This document shows positions 32,820 through 44,494 of a stretch of 64,000 nucleotides of DNA, one piece after another. Position numbers and translations under genes: made by a program. Within the stretch, counting starts at the first letter, position 1. Every line of letters begins with the position of its first letter. The DNA comes from Cycas panzhihuaensis (lineage: Eukaryota > Cycadophyta). The stretch spans positions 35,719,741 through 35,783,740 of the forward strand of contig CM041465.1 in NCBI GenBank assembly GCA_023213395.1, read 5' to 3'. The notes under the pieces are model-generated. The model was not told the DNA's origin. It did no database searches and saw nothing but the letters and a program-made list of their open reading frames with translations.

Positions 32820-33401
32820 TGTAGCATTCCAAAATATGGTCAAAAATATAGCTTATTACCATTCAAATCGAAGGCCTCTGAACAACGATTCCAACGGTCC
32901 AAATGAAAATTAATTTTGACATCTATATCAAAAGTTATGACCGTTTCACATTAGCCTACCTGTTTTTGGAGAAGTTCTGGCCGACCTCTATTTGAGTAGT
33001 TTTAAGAAGAATATTACCCAGTCTGGCCGACTTCTAAGTAAAGTATTTTGATCGCTATAAATAGAAGTTTGGGCCGCATACCAAACCATCGTCGGAGGTT
33101 CTTTGGTCACGCATTTTCGGTTCTAGGGCTGCAATTAGCTCGCCCATTTGGGGGCTACAGTTTGGAGGGTTCCTCGCCTTGAAGAGGGAAGCTCACTTCT
33201 TCAGCAAAGACTGGTATTTTGTTATAATTTCGCTCTATTTTGGTATTATTTGACAATAAAGATTATTATTTACTTTGGTGGATTCTGTAATTCTTGTTCA
33301 TTATTCATTTTACTATTGAATAACATCTAGTTATTGTCTTTTGTGGATTATTACCTATATTTTGAGGAAAATTGCTATAAAAGTAGAACTAGATCGCTAC
33401 A
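32820..33401 (+). repeat. G3 5' LTR
   Basis: This 582-bp repeat pairs with 36049-36639. It contains a TATAAATA box at about 33056. The same family supplies the solo LTR at 47766-48350. Confidence 0.93.
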
Positions 33402-33516
33402 AGTGGTATCAGAGCCTCGTTCGAAGCAGGTGTTTAGCCTGTCTCTGCAAGAAATATCTGAGAAAATTTTTCCCAATAGAACGAAGTTAAGGTCAGGAAA
33501 AACCACAATAGCAAAA

Positions 33517-34589
33517 ATGGTGCTCCAGGCCTCCCAGGGAATCGAGGACATATCAAAAAGGGTGGACCATTTGGACAATAGTATCACGCTAATGCAAACC
33601 CAGTACAAGGAATTGGAATCGGATATACAAGAAATTCGTGATATTCTGTTGGCTCCAAAAAAAGATTTTGGATTTCAAAGTGGAGCTAAAGAAGAGAAGC
33701 AGAGCCAAGTAGAAGGGGAATACTCAAGAGATCAGATCGGGCTCGGTCTTAAGGAAACTAAATTTCAGCTAGAAAAGTTTGACCCAGATAGATCCCGGGA
33801 TATTCGTAGTTGGGTGATGCAAATGGAGGTCTACTTCAAAACCACCCCGTTAACCAATAAGGAAAAATTGGTGGTGACAGCGTTGCACTTATATGGAAAA
33901 GCCTTACAATTTTTTCATTGGTGGCAAAGAAATTACGAGGGAACAATCCACTACAATTGGATTTTTTTTAAGAAGTCTCTATTCCAGCAATATGAAGATA
34001 CAACGAAAACGAATTATTTTGCCCAACTTACCAGGTTACAACAGGTCGGTACGGTACAATCTTATCTTGAGCAGCCCAAGCACTGCATAGTATGGTGGAT
34101 GCCCATATCAGTGAACCTCAACTAGTAGAAGTATACATAGCAGGTCTTCGAGGTGATATCAGGTACCGACTAAAGACCATGGAGGTGAGCTTCCTGACCG
34201 ATGCCATACGCCATGCCAGGAATATTGAAGCAGAATTCAGAGAAGGAAGACAAAGTTTCGTTCGTCGAACCGAGTTTGAAAGACCTCCTAGCCAACAATT
34301 TAAACCAAATTGGAAACAGTCTGGAACTAAAGCCAGTGCTCCTACGAGGAAGAAAAAAGATGAGCAAATGTCAAGAGCAGAACACATCAAGAATGGAACA
34401 TGTTTTCGTTATGGAGGAAAGTATAATCGAGAACATAGATGCCCTCCTAAGAAGATGTTCATGATGAATAATGAAGAAGACCCCCTCTCTAATGAAACTA
34501 GAGAAGAAATTACAGAAGAGGAAGCATTGGTCCAAGAAGACGAAGCCCAGATAGAGAAGTTATTAAGTACAGACTTGGACAATGTTTAG
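33517..34589 (+). pseudogene. G3 gag
   Basis: The chosen start is ATG 33517 (MVLQASQGIEDISKRV), which begins a coiled N-terminal segment. The gag core follows: LEKFDPDRSRDIRSWVMQ, ALHLYGKALQFFHWW, and after a one-base shift near 34085 LVEVYIAGLRGDIRYRLKTM. A degenerate knuckle GTCFRYGGKYNREHRC (second Cys replaced by Tyr) and an acidic tail end the protein. The frame is otherwise open. The same gag is found decayed in G1 (23950-24880) and G4. Confidence 0.85.
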
Positions 34590-34667
34590 ATATCACTTCA
34601 AGCCATCACTAGGGAAACATGCGCACCACAGACATTAAGATTTCTAGGGTTAATAAAAAATACAGAG

Positions 34668-35306
34668 GTTTCCATTTTGGTAGATAGTGGTAGTACACAC
34701 AATTTCATAAATCGTCCCCATCGCAAAAAGTTAGGTCTCACAGTAAAACCACTCAATATATTCCAAGTGGCAATAGCAAATGGTAGGACTATGCCTTGTG
34801 GTGGTTATTGCCAGCATGTAAGCTTACGTATTGCAGAATACTTGACCTCAATTTGCATGTTTGCCATGCCTATCGGCGGGGTTGACGTGGTTCTTCGAGT
34901 ATAATGGCTTCAAACCTTGGGAAACATTGTTACCAATTTTTGGACGAGGTTTATGTGTTTTCACCAAAAGGGACGTAAGTACAAGCTACAAGCTCCTGAC
35001 ATTCATCCAGTACAATTAGTACCATCTCAGCGTATGGAAAAGATACTTCGAAAAAATCCCACCTCGTTCATGATTTCTTGTTATAAGATAGCAGCAGAAG
35101 AAGTTCCCACAGAGGTGCAAGAACTAATTGACCAATGTAGTAAGGTTTTTGAGGAGCTACCGCCTGAACTTCCTCCTAGTCGTGGATATGAGCATGTGAT
35201 TGATTTGGTTCCTCAATCGGCCCTTGTTAATATCAGGCCATATAGGCACCCATTCCATCATTTGCAATCATACGGTCAGACAGAAGTTGTAATTAAATGC
35301 ATATAG
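34668..35306 (+). pseudogene. G3 protease and RT start fused to integrase end by deletion
   Basis: Protease is well preserved, with ILVDSGSTHNFINRP (intact DSG) and a single TAA at 34903 where related copies suggest a Gln. The RT N-terminal lead (ELPPSRGYEHVIDL, NIRPYRHPFHH) follows and then changes within a few codons to YGQTEVVIKC, the end of the integrase core (GQTEVVN..). About 2 kb of RT, RNase H and integrase is missing at this point (about 35262-35275). Confidence 0.8.
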
Positions 35307-36030
35307 GGGTATCTACGTAATTTCACCACTCAAAGCCCACACCAGTGGCACAAATGGCTTCATTTAGCAGAATGGTGGTATAATACAACTTACCACACGT
35401 TTGCTAGGATGTCCCCTTTTCAAGCATTATATGGATTTGAGCCGCCATCCATTCTTAATTGGACCCAACCATCTAAAGTACAATCGATCGAAGAGCACCA
35501 ACAGTCAAGGTAGATACTGGATACCTTAAAAGATAACTTGAACTTAGCTCGCAATCAAATGAAGCAACAAGTTGATCTTCAAAGAACGGAGTGTATATTC
35601 AAGGTAGGAGACTAGGTTTTTCTGCGATTACAACCCTACAAGCAAAATAGCCTAAAACAAATAGGGTGAAATAAACTTCAACCGAAATTTTTTGGACCCT
35701 ATAAAATCTTGGTTAAAATGGGAGATGTAGCCTACAAATTAGAGCTTCCCCCAGATTGTCGAATACACAATACATTCCACGTTTCTTGCCTTAAGAGGAA
35801 GTTAGGAGAGAGGGTGCCAATCCAGAGAACTTCCAATATTAGATGAGGAAGGAGGACTATCAGTTGAACTAGAAGGTATCCTTCAGAAAAGTACCAAAAG
35901 GTTGCGTTCTCCTGAAATCACATAATACCTTATCAAATGGAAAGCAATGGACAACAATGAAGCCACATGGAAATATCAAGAATGGATACAACAATACTAA
36001 AATTTACCCATGCTTTGAGGGCAAAGCATG
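35307..36030 (+). pseudogene. G3 integrase C-terminal part
   Basis: With several stops this reads WYNTTYHTFARMSPFQALYGF, then LQPKFFGPYKILVKMGDVAYKLELP and IHNTFHVSCLKRKLG, the usual Gypsy integrase C-terminus. The tail runs into the purine tract before the 3' LTR. Confidence 0.8.
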
Positions 36031-36048
36031 TTTTGAGGGGGGGAGACT

Positions 36049-36639
36049 TGTAGCATTCCAAAGTATGGTAAAAAAAAATATATATATAGCTTATTACCAT
36101 TCAAATCGAAGGCCTCTGAACAACGATTCCAACGGTCTAAACGAAAGTTAATTCTGACATCTATATCAAAAGTTGTGACCGTTTAAAGTTAGCCTACATG
36201 TTTTTGGAGAAGTTCTGGCCGACCTCTATTTGAGTAGTTTTAAGAAGAATATTACCCAGTCTGGCCGACTTCTAATTAAAGTATTTTGATCGCTATAAAT
36301 AGAAGTTTGGGCCGCATACCAAACCATCGTCAGAGGTTCTTTGGTCGCGCATTTTCGGTTCTAGGGCTGCAATTAGCTTGCCCATTTGGGGGCTACAGCT
36401 TGGAGGGTTCCTCGCCTCGAAGAGGGAAGCTCACTTCTTCAGCAAAGACTGGTATTTTGTTATAATTTCGCTCTATTTTGGTATTATTTGACAATAAAGA
36501 TTATTATTTACTTTGGTGGATTCTGTAATTCTTGTTCCTTATTCATTTTACTATTGAATAGCGTCTAGTTATTGTCTTTTGTGGATTATTACCTGTATTT
36601 TGAGGAAAATTGCTATGAAAGTAGAACTAGATCGCTACA
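36049..36639 (+). repeat. G3 3' LTR
   Basis: This 591-bp partner of the left LTR differs by scattered substitutions and a short A/AT insertion near its start. It is followed by the TATGA duplication. Confidence 0.93.
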
Positions 36640-36803
36640 TATGATATGAGTTATGGTTGTTTTTTCTTGTTTTTCGATTTTTTTTTTTGTAATTTTGTTT
36701 CCATACCGAACTGGATCACATTCTGGTATCAAGGCAATTCAATTTGCCTCAACTTCATGCAACACGCTATGGTACAACCAGCTGATCCGGCTGGTAGACT
36801 AGT

Positions 36804-39800
36804 CTACTCAATGTACGGTTTTAGTCTGCTACCATTCACTCGGGTTGGTAGCAATGGTCCATCGATTCCCCGTAGTTGCACAAATCCATTTTCGAAAAAA
36901 AATTTCTGCGATGTAAGGTCCTAACCATCGCACCTTGAGCTTGTCGGGGTGCATTCTGAACTTGCTGTCATAGAGCAACACTTGGTCACCTTCTTTGAAT
37001 TGTGGTTTGCGTAGATGTCGGTAATGCCACACCTTTTGTTGTTTTTTCTCTACATTTTGTAACCATTTCGCCATATATCTTTTTCCCTCTAGTCGCACCA
37101 ATTCTTCCAATCTTCGCCGTAAGGATTCGAAATCGTCCAATCGACATTGCATAGCGGTTCTTAGGCTCGGTATCTCAAACTCGGTCAGAAGAATGGCCTC
37201 TATTCCGTAAACAAGCTGGAATAGAGTCTGTCCAATTGATCTTTTATAGGTTGTTCTAAATGCCCATAACACGGATGGCAGTTTCTCAACCCAATCAGAT
37301 CTCCCTACATCACATATTTTCCTTAAACAATTTTCAATTATTTTGTTTGAACTTTTTGCTTGCCCATTTGCCCTTGGGTAATACGGTGTAGATTTTCGGT
37401 GGCTTATCATGAAGGCCGATGTCAGTATCTCTATGGTTCGATTGAGAAAATGGGCTCCTTGATCACTTACAATCTCCAGAGGGCATCCTAAACGCGTAAT
37501 AATCACTTAATAAAGAAATCGGGCCGTACTTTCCGCATCTTTCCTCAAGGCTCTTGCTTCTACCCAGTTGGTCATATAATCAGTTACCACTAGGATATAT
37601 CGAGCTTTGGATCGTCGGGCGGCTGGTTTAATCGGTCCAACGAAGTTGAACCCCCATTTCTCGAATGGTGCCAGAGGTAAAATGGGATGTAGGGGTTGGA
37701 AATCCTGCCGATTAGGTTTCCCAACCCGTTGACAATAGTCGCATGCTTGAATCCATCTTCTTACATCCTCGGGCATAGATGGCCACTAGAATCCGGACAT
37801 CAAAATTTTCCTCCATGTTGCTAATTTTCCCATGTGTCCAGCTGCTACACCTTCATGTGCTTGGGACATAATCTGGCTAATCTTGTATGGCCGGACGCAC
37901 CGCCGCAACACTTCATCTGGTCCTAGTTTATATAATTCCCCTTTTATTAGTTGATATGGCTCTGCTTTTCTAACAAAATATCGTCGTTCCGTGCGGTCCA
38001 ATTCTGGCGGTACCTCCTCAGTTGCTAAATATTCTGGTATCCCCTCGTACCAGTCTGTTGGAACTGCCTCCACACTGAACAATGCCGCATCTGGAAAATC
38101 ATCTGGCACTCCCGTGGCCTTTTCCCCATTCGGAATTCTTGACAACTGGTCAGGTATGATATGAGCTTTTCCTGGTTTCACAATAATTTTGAAAGAGAAT
38201 TCTTGGAACAACATTAGCCATTTGCTAATTCGCCCTCTCATTATCAGTTTATTCACAAGATACATAAGTGCTTGATGGTCCACAAAGAACAAGAACGGAT
38301 TTCATAATAAGTAGTGTCGAAACTTCTATAGTGCATACACCAATCTGAGCGCTTCTCTCTCTGTCGTGGTATAATTTTGTTCTGCTTTCGTGAGTTTCTG
38401 ACTTGCAAAGTATATCGGATAATCTACCTTGTCGTCACTTGGTTGGGCCAATACGCATCTAATAGCGTATTGTGAAGCATCCACATGTACATGGAAGATT
38501 TTCTTCCAATCAGGAAATCGCAATATAGCTGCAGATATGATGGCTTTCTTCAATGCTTCGAATGCATGTTGTTGTTCTTCCATCCACTCCCATTTAATAC
38601 TTTTCTTTAACAATTCCTCGAGGGGTCTCGATATGCATGCGTATCCCCTGATAAATTTTCTGTAGTATCTAGTCAAACCCAAGAAACCTTTCAATTGTCT
38701 CCTCGTGAGTGGTATGGGAAAGTGTAGGATTGCAAATACCTTGACCGGATCCGTTAGCAATCCTTCCTTGCTGACTATGTGTCCTAATAGATTCCCAAAG
38801 GGTACCAAAAAGGTGCATTTCTCTGGATTTAAATACAACTTATTCTCCCGGCATGTCTGCAACATCTCCCTCAAGTTTTCCATATGATTTTTCATCAACC
38901 CATATAACGTCCAATCGTCTAGGAATACTGCCACTCTTTCCCCAATCAATTTTCGGAATATATTGATCACTATTCTCTGGAATGTGGCCGGAGCATTCGT
39001 AAGACCGAATGGCATTACTTTATAAGCATATGTTCCCCATTCCGTAACGAACGTAGCCTTTGCTTGATCCTCCGGGGCAATCTGCACTTGATTGTACCCA
39101 CTAAATCCGTCGGTGAAGGAATATATCTCATTTCCCCCCACGGCTTCCAAAATATCCTCTGTAAAGGGTAACAGAAAGGGATCCTTCTTCGTTACCTTAT
39201 TCAATTGTTTGTAATCTACACAGATGCGTATCTTCCCGTTCATTTTGGGAACTACTACTACAGAGCTCACCTAGTCACTATAGTCGATCTCGTAGATATA
39301 CCCTACTTCCAACATTTTGTCTAACTCTGCTTTTACCTTTTCTTTATATTTAGGATTCATACGATATGGTCTTTGCTTTACTGGTTTTGCCCCTTCAATC
39401 AAATCGATGTGATACATTCCCATTTCTGGGGGAATACCCTTCAGGTCTCTATACGACCATGCAAATACGTCACGAAATTCCTCAAACAATTGCTGAGCCT
39501 TTTCTACTGTTTGGTTATCCCAGTAGTCTCTGATTCGTATTATTTTAGGGTCCTCTTTATTTCCGACATTAATTTCAGTAGTTTTCAATTTGGTCGCTTC
39601 AATATCTTCTTTGTTTCCAATTTTATGGCCAGGGGTATCTTCTATTTTTCTTTTCCCAATATTGACTTCCATGAATTCCGTAGGATAATTTGGGATTTCT
39701 TCTTCTTCATCATACGTTGATTCTTCCTTCTCTCTATTCATTGCTATAACTCCTTGTTCTAAGTTCATACTCATTCTTCTAATATTTGTCAAGATTTTAT

Positions 39801-39840
39801 CGATATTTTTGTCTTCTAATGAGTGCATAAATGTTTTCAT
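36804..39840 (-). pseudogene. E2 RT, RNase H and integrase (one frame, stops only)
   Basis: The RT lead (about 39640-39290, DYWDNQTVEKAQQLFEEFRDVFAW, then PYRMNPKYKEKVKAELDKML) is followed by RT (VSSVVVVPKMNGKIRICVDY, YKVMPFGLTNAPATFQ, catalytic FLDDWTLYG as in Tat/Athila elements), RNase H (HVDASQYAIRCVL, LFFVDHQALMYLVN) and integrase (AHEGVAAGHMGKLATW, C.YCQ, DYMTNWVEARAL, EIVSDQGAHF, HRKSTPYYPRANGQAKSSNK). The catalytic Glu position of integrase reads K (GQAKS). The frame is constant from 40368 to about 36900, with stops at 39271, 38326, about 38293, 37786 and 37507; a shift at an A-run near 36890 leads to the true end KPYIE at 36804. Confidence 0.85.
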
Positions 39841-40930
39841 AAAAGATCCCTTAAGGCTTTCCCAAGTTATATCCAGATTTCATTCTTTTCCTAGGAACCA
39901 GTCCTTTGCTACCCTTCCCAAGGTATGATAAAAGTGGTTAGGCCAGGTTTCCTTTGGTATACCTAGGGATGTCCATTCTTGTTTGTATTTTTGTATGTGC
40001 TCACTAGGGTTTTTGCCTACATGGAATACTGGAATGTTTAGGTGTTTGGGGTGGTCGAATCGAAGCCTAAACGCAGCTTGTAACTCCTTCCAACCCTGGA
40101 GAGTGGCTTGGTGGGCTAAGTACCAATACCAAGCCGTTCCCCATAAGGTAAGTACTAGATCCTTTTGCCATTGATTCTTATCCCAATTTTCTTGCTCCAT
40201 CCAGTATTCTATGCAATGGGTTAAATGAGTGGTTCCATATAATTGTTCCCTATAGAAAGGTTTAACATGGTTTCCAATATAAGTTTCGAAGTTTGTCTCC
40301 TCTGGAATAGTTACCCTATTGCCTAAACCTGAGTCTCTAGAAGTATTTTCCGTTGATTCCCCTTCCATTCCCTTGGATTTGGCGCCAATTGTTGGAAGGG
40401 ATCAGTTGTTGGGTGGGTATACCTCTAAAGAGGATGAGGAAGGAATATTACTTCCTTCCCCGGGTTGTAATAGGGGGGGGATTAGGAATCTACCTTAGGA
40501 CCCACACCTGAGGTAGAAGGGAGGTTAAGGTTAATACTAGATACTATAGGGCTATCAAAAATACTAAGTCTATTAAGGGGTTTTGGTCTAGGTTTCTATT
40601 ATCTACTGAACTATCGTTAGTCATCATATATTCAAAAGAATCTGAATTATCATTAATGTTTCCAATTATACATTTAGATAATAAATTACACCTATGAGAA
40701 GAAGAATTTACTTCGTAAGCGTCTTGCAACCAGTAATCCACAAATCTAATCCCATTTTCGTCATCTAAAGAGTTATAAATTTCTCCAAAATGAGTCAGTT
40801 ATGCTTCTTGGCAATTGATTAATTTGGTGGGTTCTTCAGCCGTATGGTAAAGATTCTCTTCATCGAGGGAAGAGGTTGTTGTTTCACTCACGACGGTTGT
40901 ACTGGAACCCTCGTCAGGTATCACCTCAAC
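39841..40930 (-). pseudogene. E2 protease-side linker and second gag-like segment
   Basis: The right part (40930-40740) matches the E1 region after protease (DENLYH-like and SSTTVVSETTTSS). It continues to DYWLQDAYEVNSSSHRC, then ETYIGNHVKPFYREQLYG and two gag-like motifs: LTLWGTAWYWYLAHQ...GWKELQAAFRLRF and FYHTLGRVAKDWFLGKE...TWESLKGSFMKTF. These have the A..W(Y/F)....W..L...F...F form of the retrotransposon gag capsid domain. The segment lies between protease and RT in the same frame as RT. Gag normally comes before protease, so this is either a duplicated capsid-like domain or a new use of one. Confidence 0.65.
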
Positions 40931-40935
40931 ATAGG

Positions 40936-41146
40936 TGAGAGAACATACAAGAGATGAGATGCATGTGGGACAAATACCTCTAACCCAGCCAATGACAATT
41001 TTTCAATTAACTAACCAATGACCTTCTACCTTCCCACATAATATAATAATGAATGACCCTTAGACCCTAATACTTAGGACTATGACTATTGACTCTAAGA
41101 CACGCTTTACTTAGACACATATAACATTAAACATTATACTCTAACA
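40936..41146 (-). repeat. Cop3 3' LTR (211 bp)
   Basis: A TG...CA block whose minus-strand start TGTTAGAGTATAATG is the same as in Cop1. It is followed by a minus-strand purine tract (AAAGGAAGG, 41147-41155). No partner LTR is found. Confidence 0.6.
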
Positions 41147-41155
41147 CCTTCCTTT

Positions 41156-42674
41156 AATGTTTAATGTTGAGACTATAATAACTAAGGACAACTTGACAAG
41201 ACTAACACAAACTGGCATAAGACTTGACTTTCAATTTCTACTGCCTGAGTCTTGAAACTTTTCTGAAGACGATATCATAAGCTTTATCTTCAACCAAGAT
41301 GTTGTAAAACCTGTGTGTGGTACACGTTTTGTTATCTCCTACTTCCTGCTTTACGACTCCTCCTATGTGTTTCAACTATAGATGTGGTCTCCTTTGATTT
41401 TTGTTTCTAGAATCAAATGAGACAACATACAATTTCAATTCTATGAAGAGAAATGAATCCTCCTTGTTCCTCTTGAAGTCTTCCAAGAGGATCAACCTTT
41501 TGAGCCAATGAGTACTTTCTTGAAAGGAAAGAAGCAACAATGATCCCTTTCCTAACTTCACCTATACATGTCCAGAACTAACAAGATACTTTGTTCTTTC
41601 TATGTCATCCAAGAAATTCTTTGTGCCAAGTATGATGAGAATCTCCATTATGGCTACATGCACATATTTCCCGATTATGGCTACTCAAAGATGGAACATT
41701 ACTTTGATATGACTGAAGTTCACGGTTAAGTAGCCTATCCAAAACATACAATGATTTTAATGGACAAGATTTTGATGATATATTATTCTACGTATGTTCC
41801 TTCTTTCTTTGAAAGAACCTTTTAGAGTCTTTGTAGGGTATGCTATCACAATTTGGATTCTTTCAAGGATGAGAACAGAAGATGTGACTAAGTTGAATGT
41901 AACCATAGATAGTCTCAAGTATGTCCAAATAACTATATGTCCCGACATCATTTGAACCCTGGCTACAAATCTGTCAACATAAATTAAGGTAATATTGCCC
42001 ATATTTTCTATTAAGACACCCATGTCTCCATGAAGTACTACCTATAAAAATTGGCGTTCAGATTCTTCAACCTCCGCAATTCGCAATGTAGGCTTTCCTG
42101 TCAACTTGGTGAGGCTCAAGACATTTGGTGAATCCAAATTTTCATTATCTTCATTAGATTTCAAGCAAAGATCATTAGACTCTTTTCTAGAGATAGGTTC
42201 ATGCAACCTTTCATTCCCTTTAGAAATATCATTTGAGTCAATGTGTGGATTAATCTTACCATAATCAGGCTAATTTTTCACTTTCCTCTTCAGCTTCTTC
42301 TTTTGGTTCTTTATCCTCCTCATATTCTTCTGTACTTCTTCAGGCCCCTTTTCATTTACTTGTGCTAACATATTCCAAACCTCTTCAGCTGAGTCGATAT
42401 TTTGAAGTGTTTAGATAAGAAAGTGATATGAAGGATGAAGGTTTTCCTTGTCGAAAGCTACAACCATTGCATCTAAGGCTACCTCCCCTTCTTCATTAAT
42501 TGAAACAATTCCAAGCACAATTTTCCATAATCCTTTAATCCTAAAAACACATTCCATTTTAATTTTCCAAATTCGAAAATTAGTCCCAACATATTTAGGC
42601 AGGACTATGTTGGTGTCTGTTACCCAAAACTCCTTTCTCTTTACTACAAAGATAATAACTTCACTTAACTCCAT
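41156..42674 (-). pseudogene. Copia-like gag remnant (Cop3 or Cop4)
   Basis: At 42674-42411 the minus strand reads PKYVGTNFRIWKIKMECVFRIKGLWKIVLG, a typical Copia gag start (Y.G.N...WK.KME...). Below it, a charged segment (RRIKNQKKKLKRK near 42300) and broken frames follow to 41760. From 41156 to 41750 I see no domain; in particular no RT or integrase is present, so this is a non-autonomous or heavily deleted element. It is unclear whether it belongs to the LTR at 40936 or the one at 43923. Confidence 0.5.
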
Positions 42675-43095
42675 GGTGCTCAGATATGTTGATTCATAGC
42701 CCTCCTTTTGACTTGAAATGCATCTATTAAATGGTAGAAAAACATCTCAAATCATGTTCTACAAAGTTCACCCCTGAGATACGAGTCCAACGGCTCTGAT
42801 TGCTTGAAAAACGGATGGTTGCATGAAGAGATATAGAGCAAAGTGTGCTACCATTTCCCTTGAAATTGAACTTAGTAAGAGTTAAGTCCCTTTATTGTGT
42901 TATCCACATATCAAAGCTCCATATGACCAACCACGTAACTACTAAAGGACTTCAAACTCATTACAATGTAATTTAATTAAAAGAGTGATTCATACACATC
43001 CGCGGATTCGACAAAGATTTTAAATTTAACCTATGTCACCAAACCCTAACTATTAGTCTTGCAACGGCAGCAAATTCTTCTTGAAGCTAGCTTAG

Positions 43096-43392
43096 TGGAA
43101 TGGTCTCTGGCTGCGGATTGATTTTGCTATTCAGACGCCTCTGGTTCACAATGGGCCGTGTAAGAACATCTACACGATGGAAGGCTGGTTCATCTACGAG
43201 CTCGATCTGGGAAACCGGTTCGTGGTTTCGACTCTCGAAGAAGCCTAGGTCTATTATCTATCGTTTAGCATTACCATGATGGTGAGCTTCATCTACAAGT
43301 TAAAGTCATACGTTCTGTCACGGCTTAGACGGTTTGTGGGCGACCATATTCAGGTGGTCGCCAAGAAGTACCTGTTCTAGAACCGAAGCCTC
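43096..43392 (+). pseudogene. GT47 (exostosin-type) glycosyltransferase gene fragment
   Basis: The plus strand reads PLVHNGPCKNIYTMEGWFIY, ELDLGNRFVVST.EEA, FSITMMVSFIYKLKSY, LRRFVGDHIQVVAKKYLF, stop, NRSL. This follows the conserved N-terminal part of plant GT47 exostosin-like proteins (DGPCK.IY..EG.FI, P.EA..F.LPFSV..MV..IY, LRRF..DYI.VV..KYPFWNRS). These are Golgi type II membrane glycosyltransferases of cell-wall synthesis. There are two in-frame stops, one at the usual Trp of FWNRS (TAG, 43378-43380). The catalytic half is absent. It lies antisense within the probable leader of a Copia element (PBS 43909, gag start 42674), so it may be a captured fragment; a degraded host gene is the alternative. 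Confidence 0.75.
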
Positions 43393-43908
43393 TAACAACA
43401 ATATAAAGGAAAATTTTTCACTGCTGAAATACTAGAATGAAAATCTGACATCGAATCTAGTAAGTACTCAACGAGAGAAAGATTTTAAGCAGTCATGTGA
43501 GGGGGTTTTGTCAGCCACAAACTAAGTATAGTCGATCGAATGCAAAATTTGGGTGGATAGCTGTGTGAGTCAAATTTCTCTAAAAATCAATCATTTTGAT
43601 CCAATGAAAGTCTGAATAGGGTTGAATCACTATTGTGATGATGTGCAAAGGATGCCAAAAGAGATTCAAATGGATTTTGATGAATATTGAGCCACCACGA
43701 TGAGAAAAAGTTGCACAACCTGCGTAGGGGCGACGGAATGGTCGTACATCAAAAGAGGACAATCCTGCACTAAATGGGCCAGCAATTGAGAGCAAAATGA
43801 GCAGCACAACTCTATTAATATTCAGCCATTAGTCAGTGAAGTGATTTTGTGAAAAACAGTGAACAAACATAGTAAAAATCCTCTACTAAATATAAAAAAA
43901 AAAACTCT
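43393..43908. other. Probable Cop4 leader, no gene seen
   Basis: AT-rich DNA between the GT47 fragment and a primer-site-like word. I see no coding signal on either strand. Confidence 0.4.
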
Positions 43909-43920
43909 TCTCTCATACCA
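43909..43920 (-). other. Cop4 primer binding site (diverged)
   Basis: The minus strand reads TGGTATGAGAGA, two bases from the TG...CA block at 43923. TGGTAT.AGAG matches the initiator Met type with changes. Confidence 0.5.
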
Positions 43921-43922
43921 AA

Positions 43923-44494
43923 TGAAGGGAAATAGATTTACTATCCCCTTAACTAGGATCTTAATCATAGAAAATCGACATTCATAAGCACATAAACAAG
44001 ATCATAACACACAAGTGCACAACACAATGGAGGAGAGGAAATTATTTCAGACCCCAAAATCAACTTCTCATTAACATAAACTCAACCTACAATACATGTA
44101 ACCTCTCAAAGAATGTATGTACAATTGCCAAGAGAGGGCCTCGATATATAGACAATTCGGAGTTCATGCATAGAGGACAAGTGGCACCCATGCATGAGAC
44201 TAATTGCATGGTGACCAAGTGTCGCATATGCTTACATTGGTGAAAGTGGGCCTTTAGCCCCTCAACTAGGATTTACAACTTCACATTACAACTTAAAATA
44301 CATTCGCACTTTATAACATTACGTTACCAAAGTGACCAACTTTTAACGTAATAAAAAAATACATCAAGGTGAATTAATGAATGAATCATTAATTCTATTA
44401 GACCGCAAGTCTATCTAATTCTGATAGGAAAAAATCTGCAAGATAAAATCAAGAGAAGATATGAGACATGGCCTCAAATCTCTCCCCACTAACA
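43923..44494 (-). repeat. Cop4 5' LTR candidate (572 bp)
   Basis: The block runs from TGAAGGG to CCACTAACA, with a TATATA box readable on the minus strand near 44140 and the PBS at its inner end. No second copy is in the window, so this rests on boundaries and signals. Confidence 0.5.

Larger units (their letters stand above)
32820..36639 (+). mobile_element. G3: Gypsy element with large internal deletion, perfect TSD
   Basis: LTRs 32820-33401 and 36049-36639 start TGTAGCATTCC and end GATCGCTACA. TATGA flanks both sides (32815-32819, 36640-36644). PBS TGGTATCAGAGC (33404-33415) is perfect, and a purine tract (about 36031-36047) precedes the right LTR. The interior is only 2.65 kb: gag and protease are present, but RT begins and jumps at about 35265 into the end of the integrase core. 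The LTRs differ at roughly twenty positions by eye. Confidence 0.93.
30180..40930 (-). mobile_element. E2: second E-family (Tat/Athila-like) element, 5' end lost, split by G3
   Basis: The 3' LTR (30180-31014) is followed by the 3' ORF, the 61-bp repeats, then G3 (32820-36639), and on the far side integrase, RNase H, RT, the gag-like segment and the start of the protease linker. At 40931 the match to E1 stops abruptly (shared TCACCTCAA, then Copia sequence). The first gag, the knuckles and the 5' LTR are therefore missing. Together with E1 it lets the full gene order of the family be inferred. Confidence 0.88.

Noticed and set aside
40936-44494. One complete Copia element bounded by 40936-41146 and 43923-44494
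   Set aside because: The two LTR-like blocks differ in length and sequence, so they cannot be a pair.
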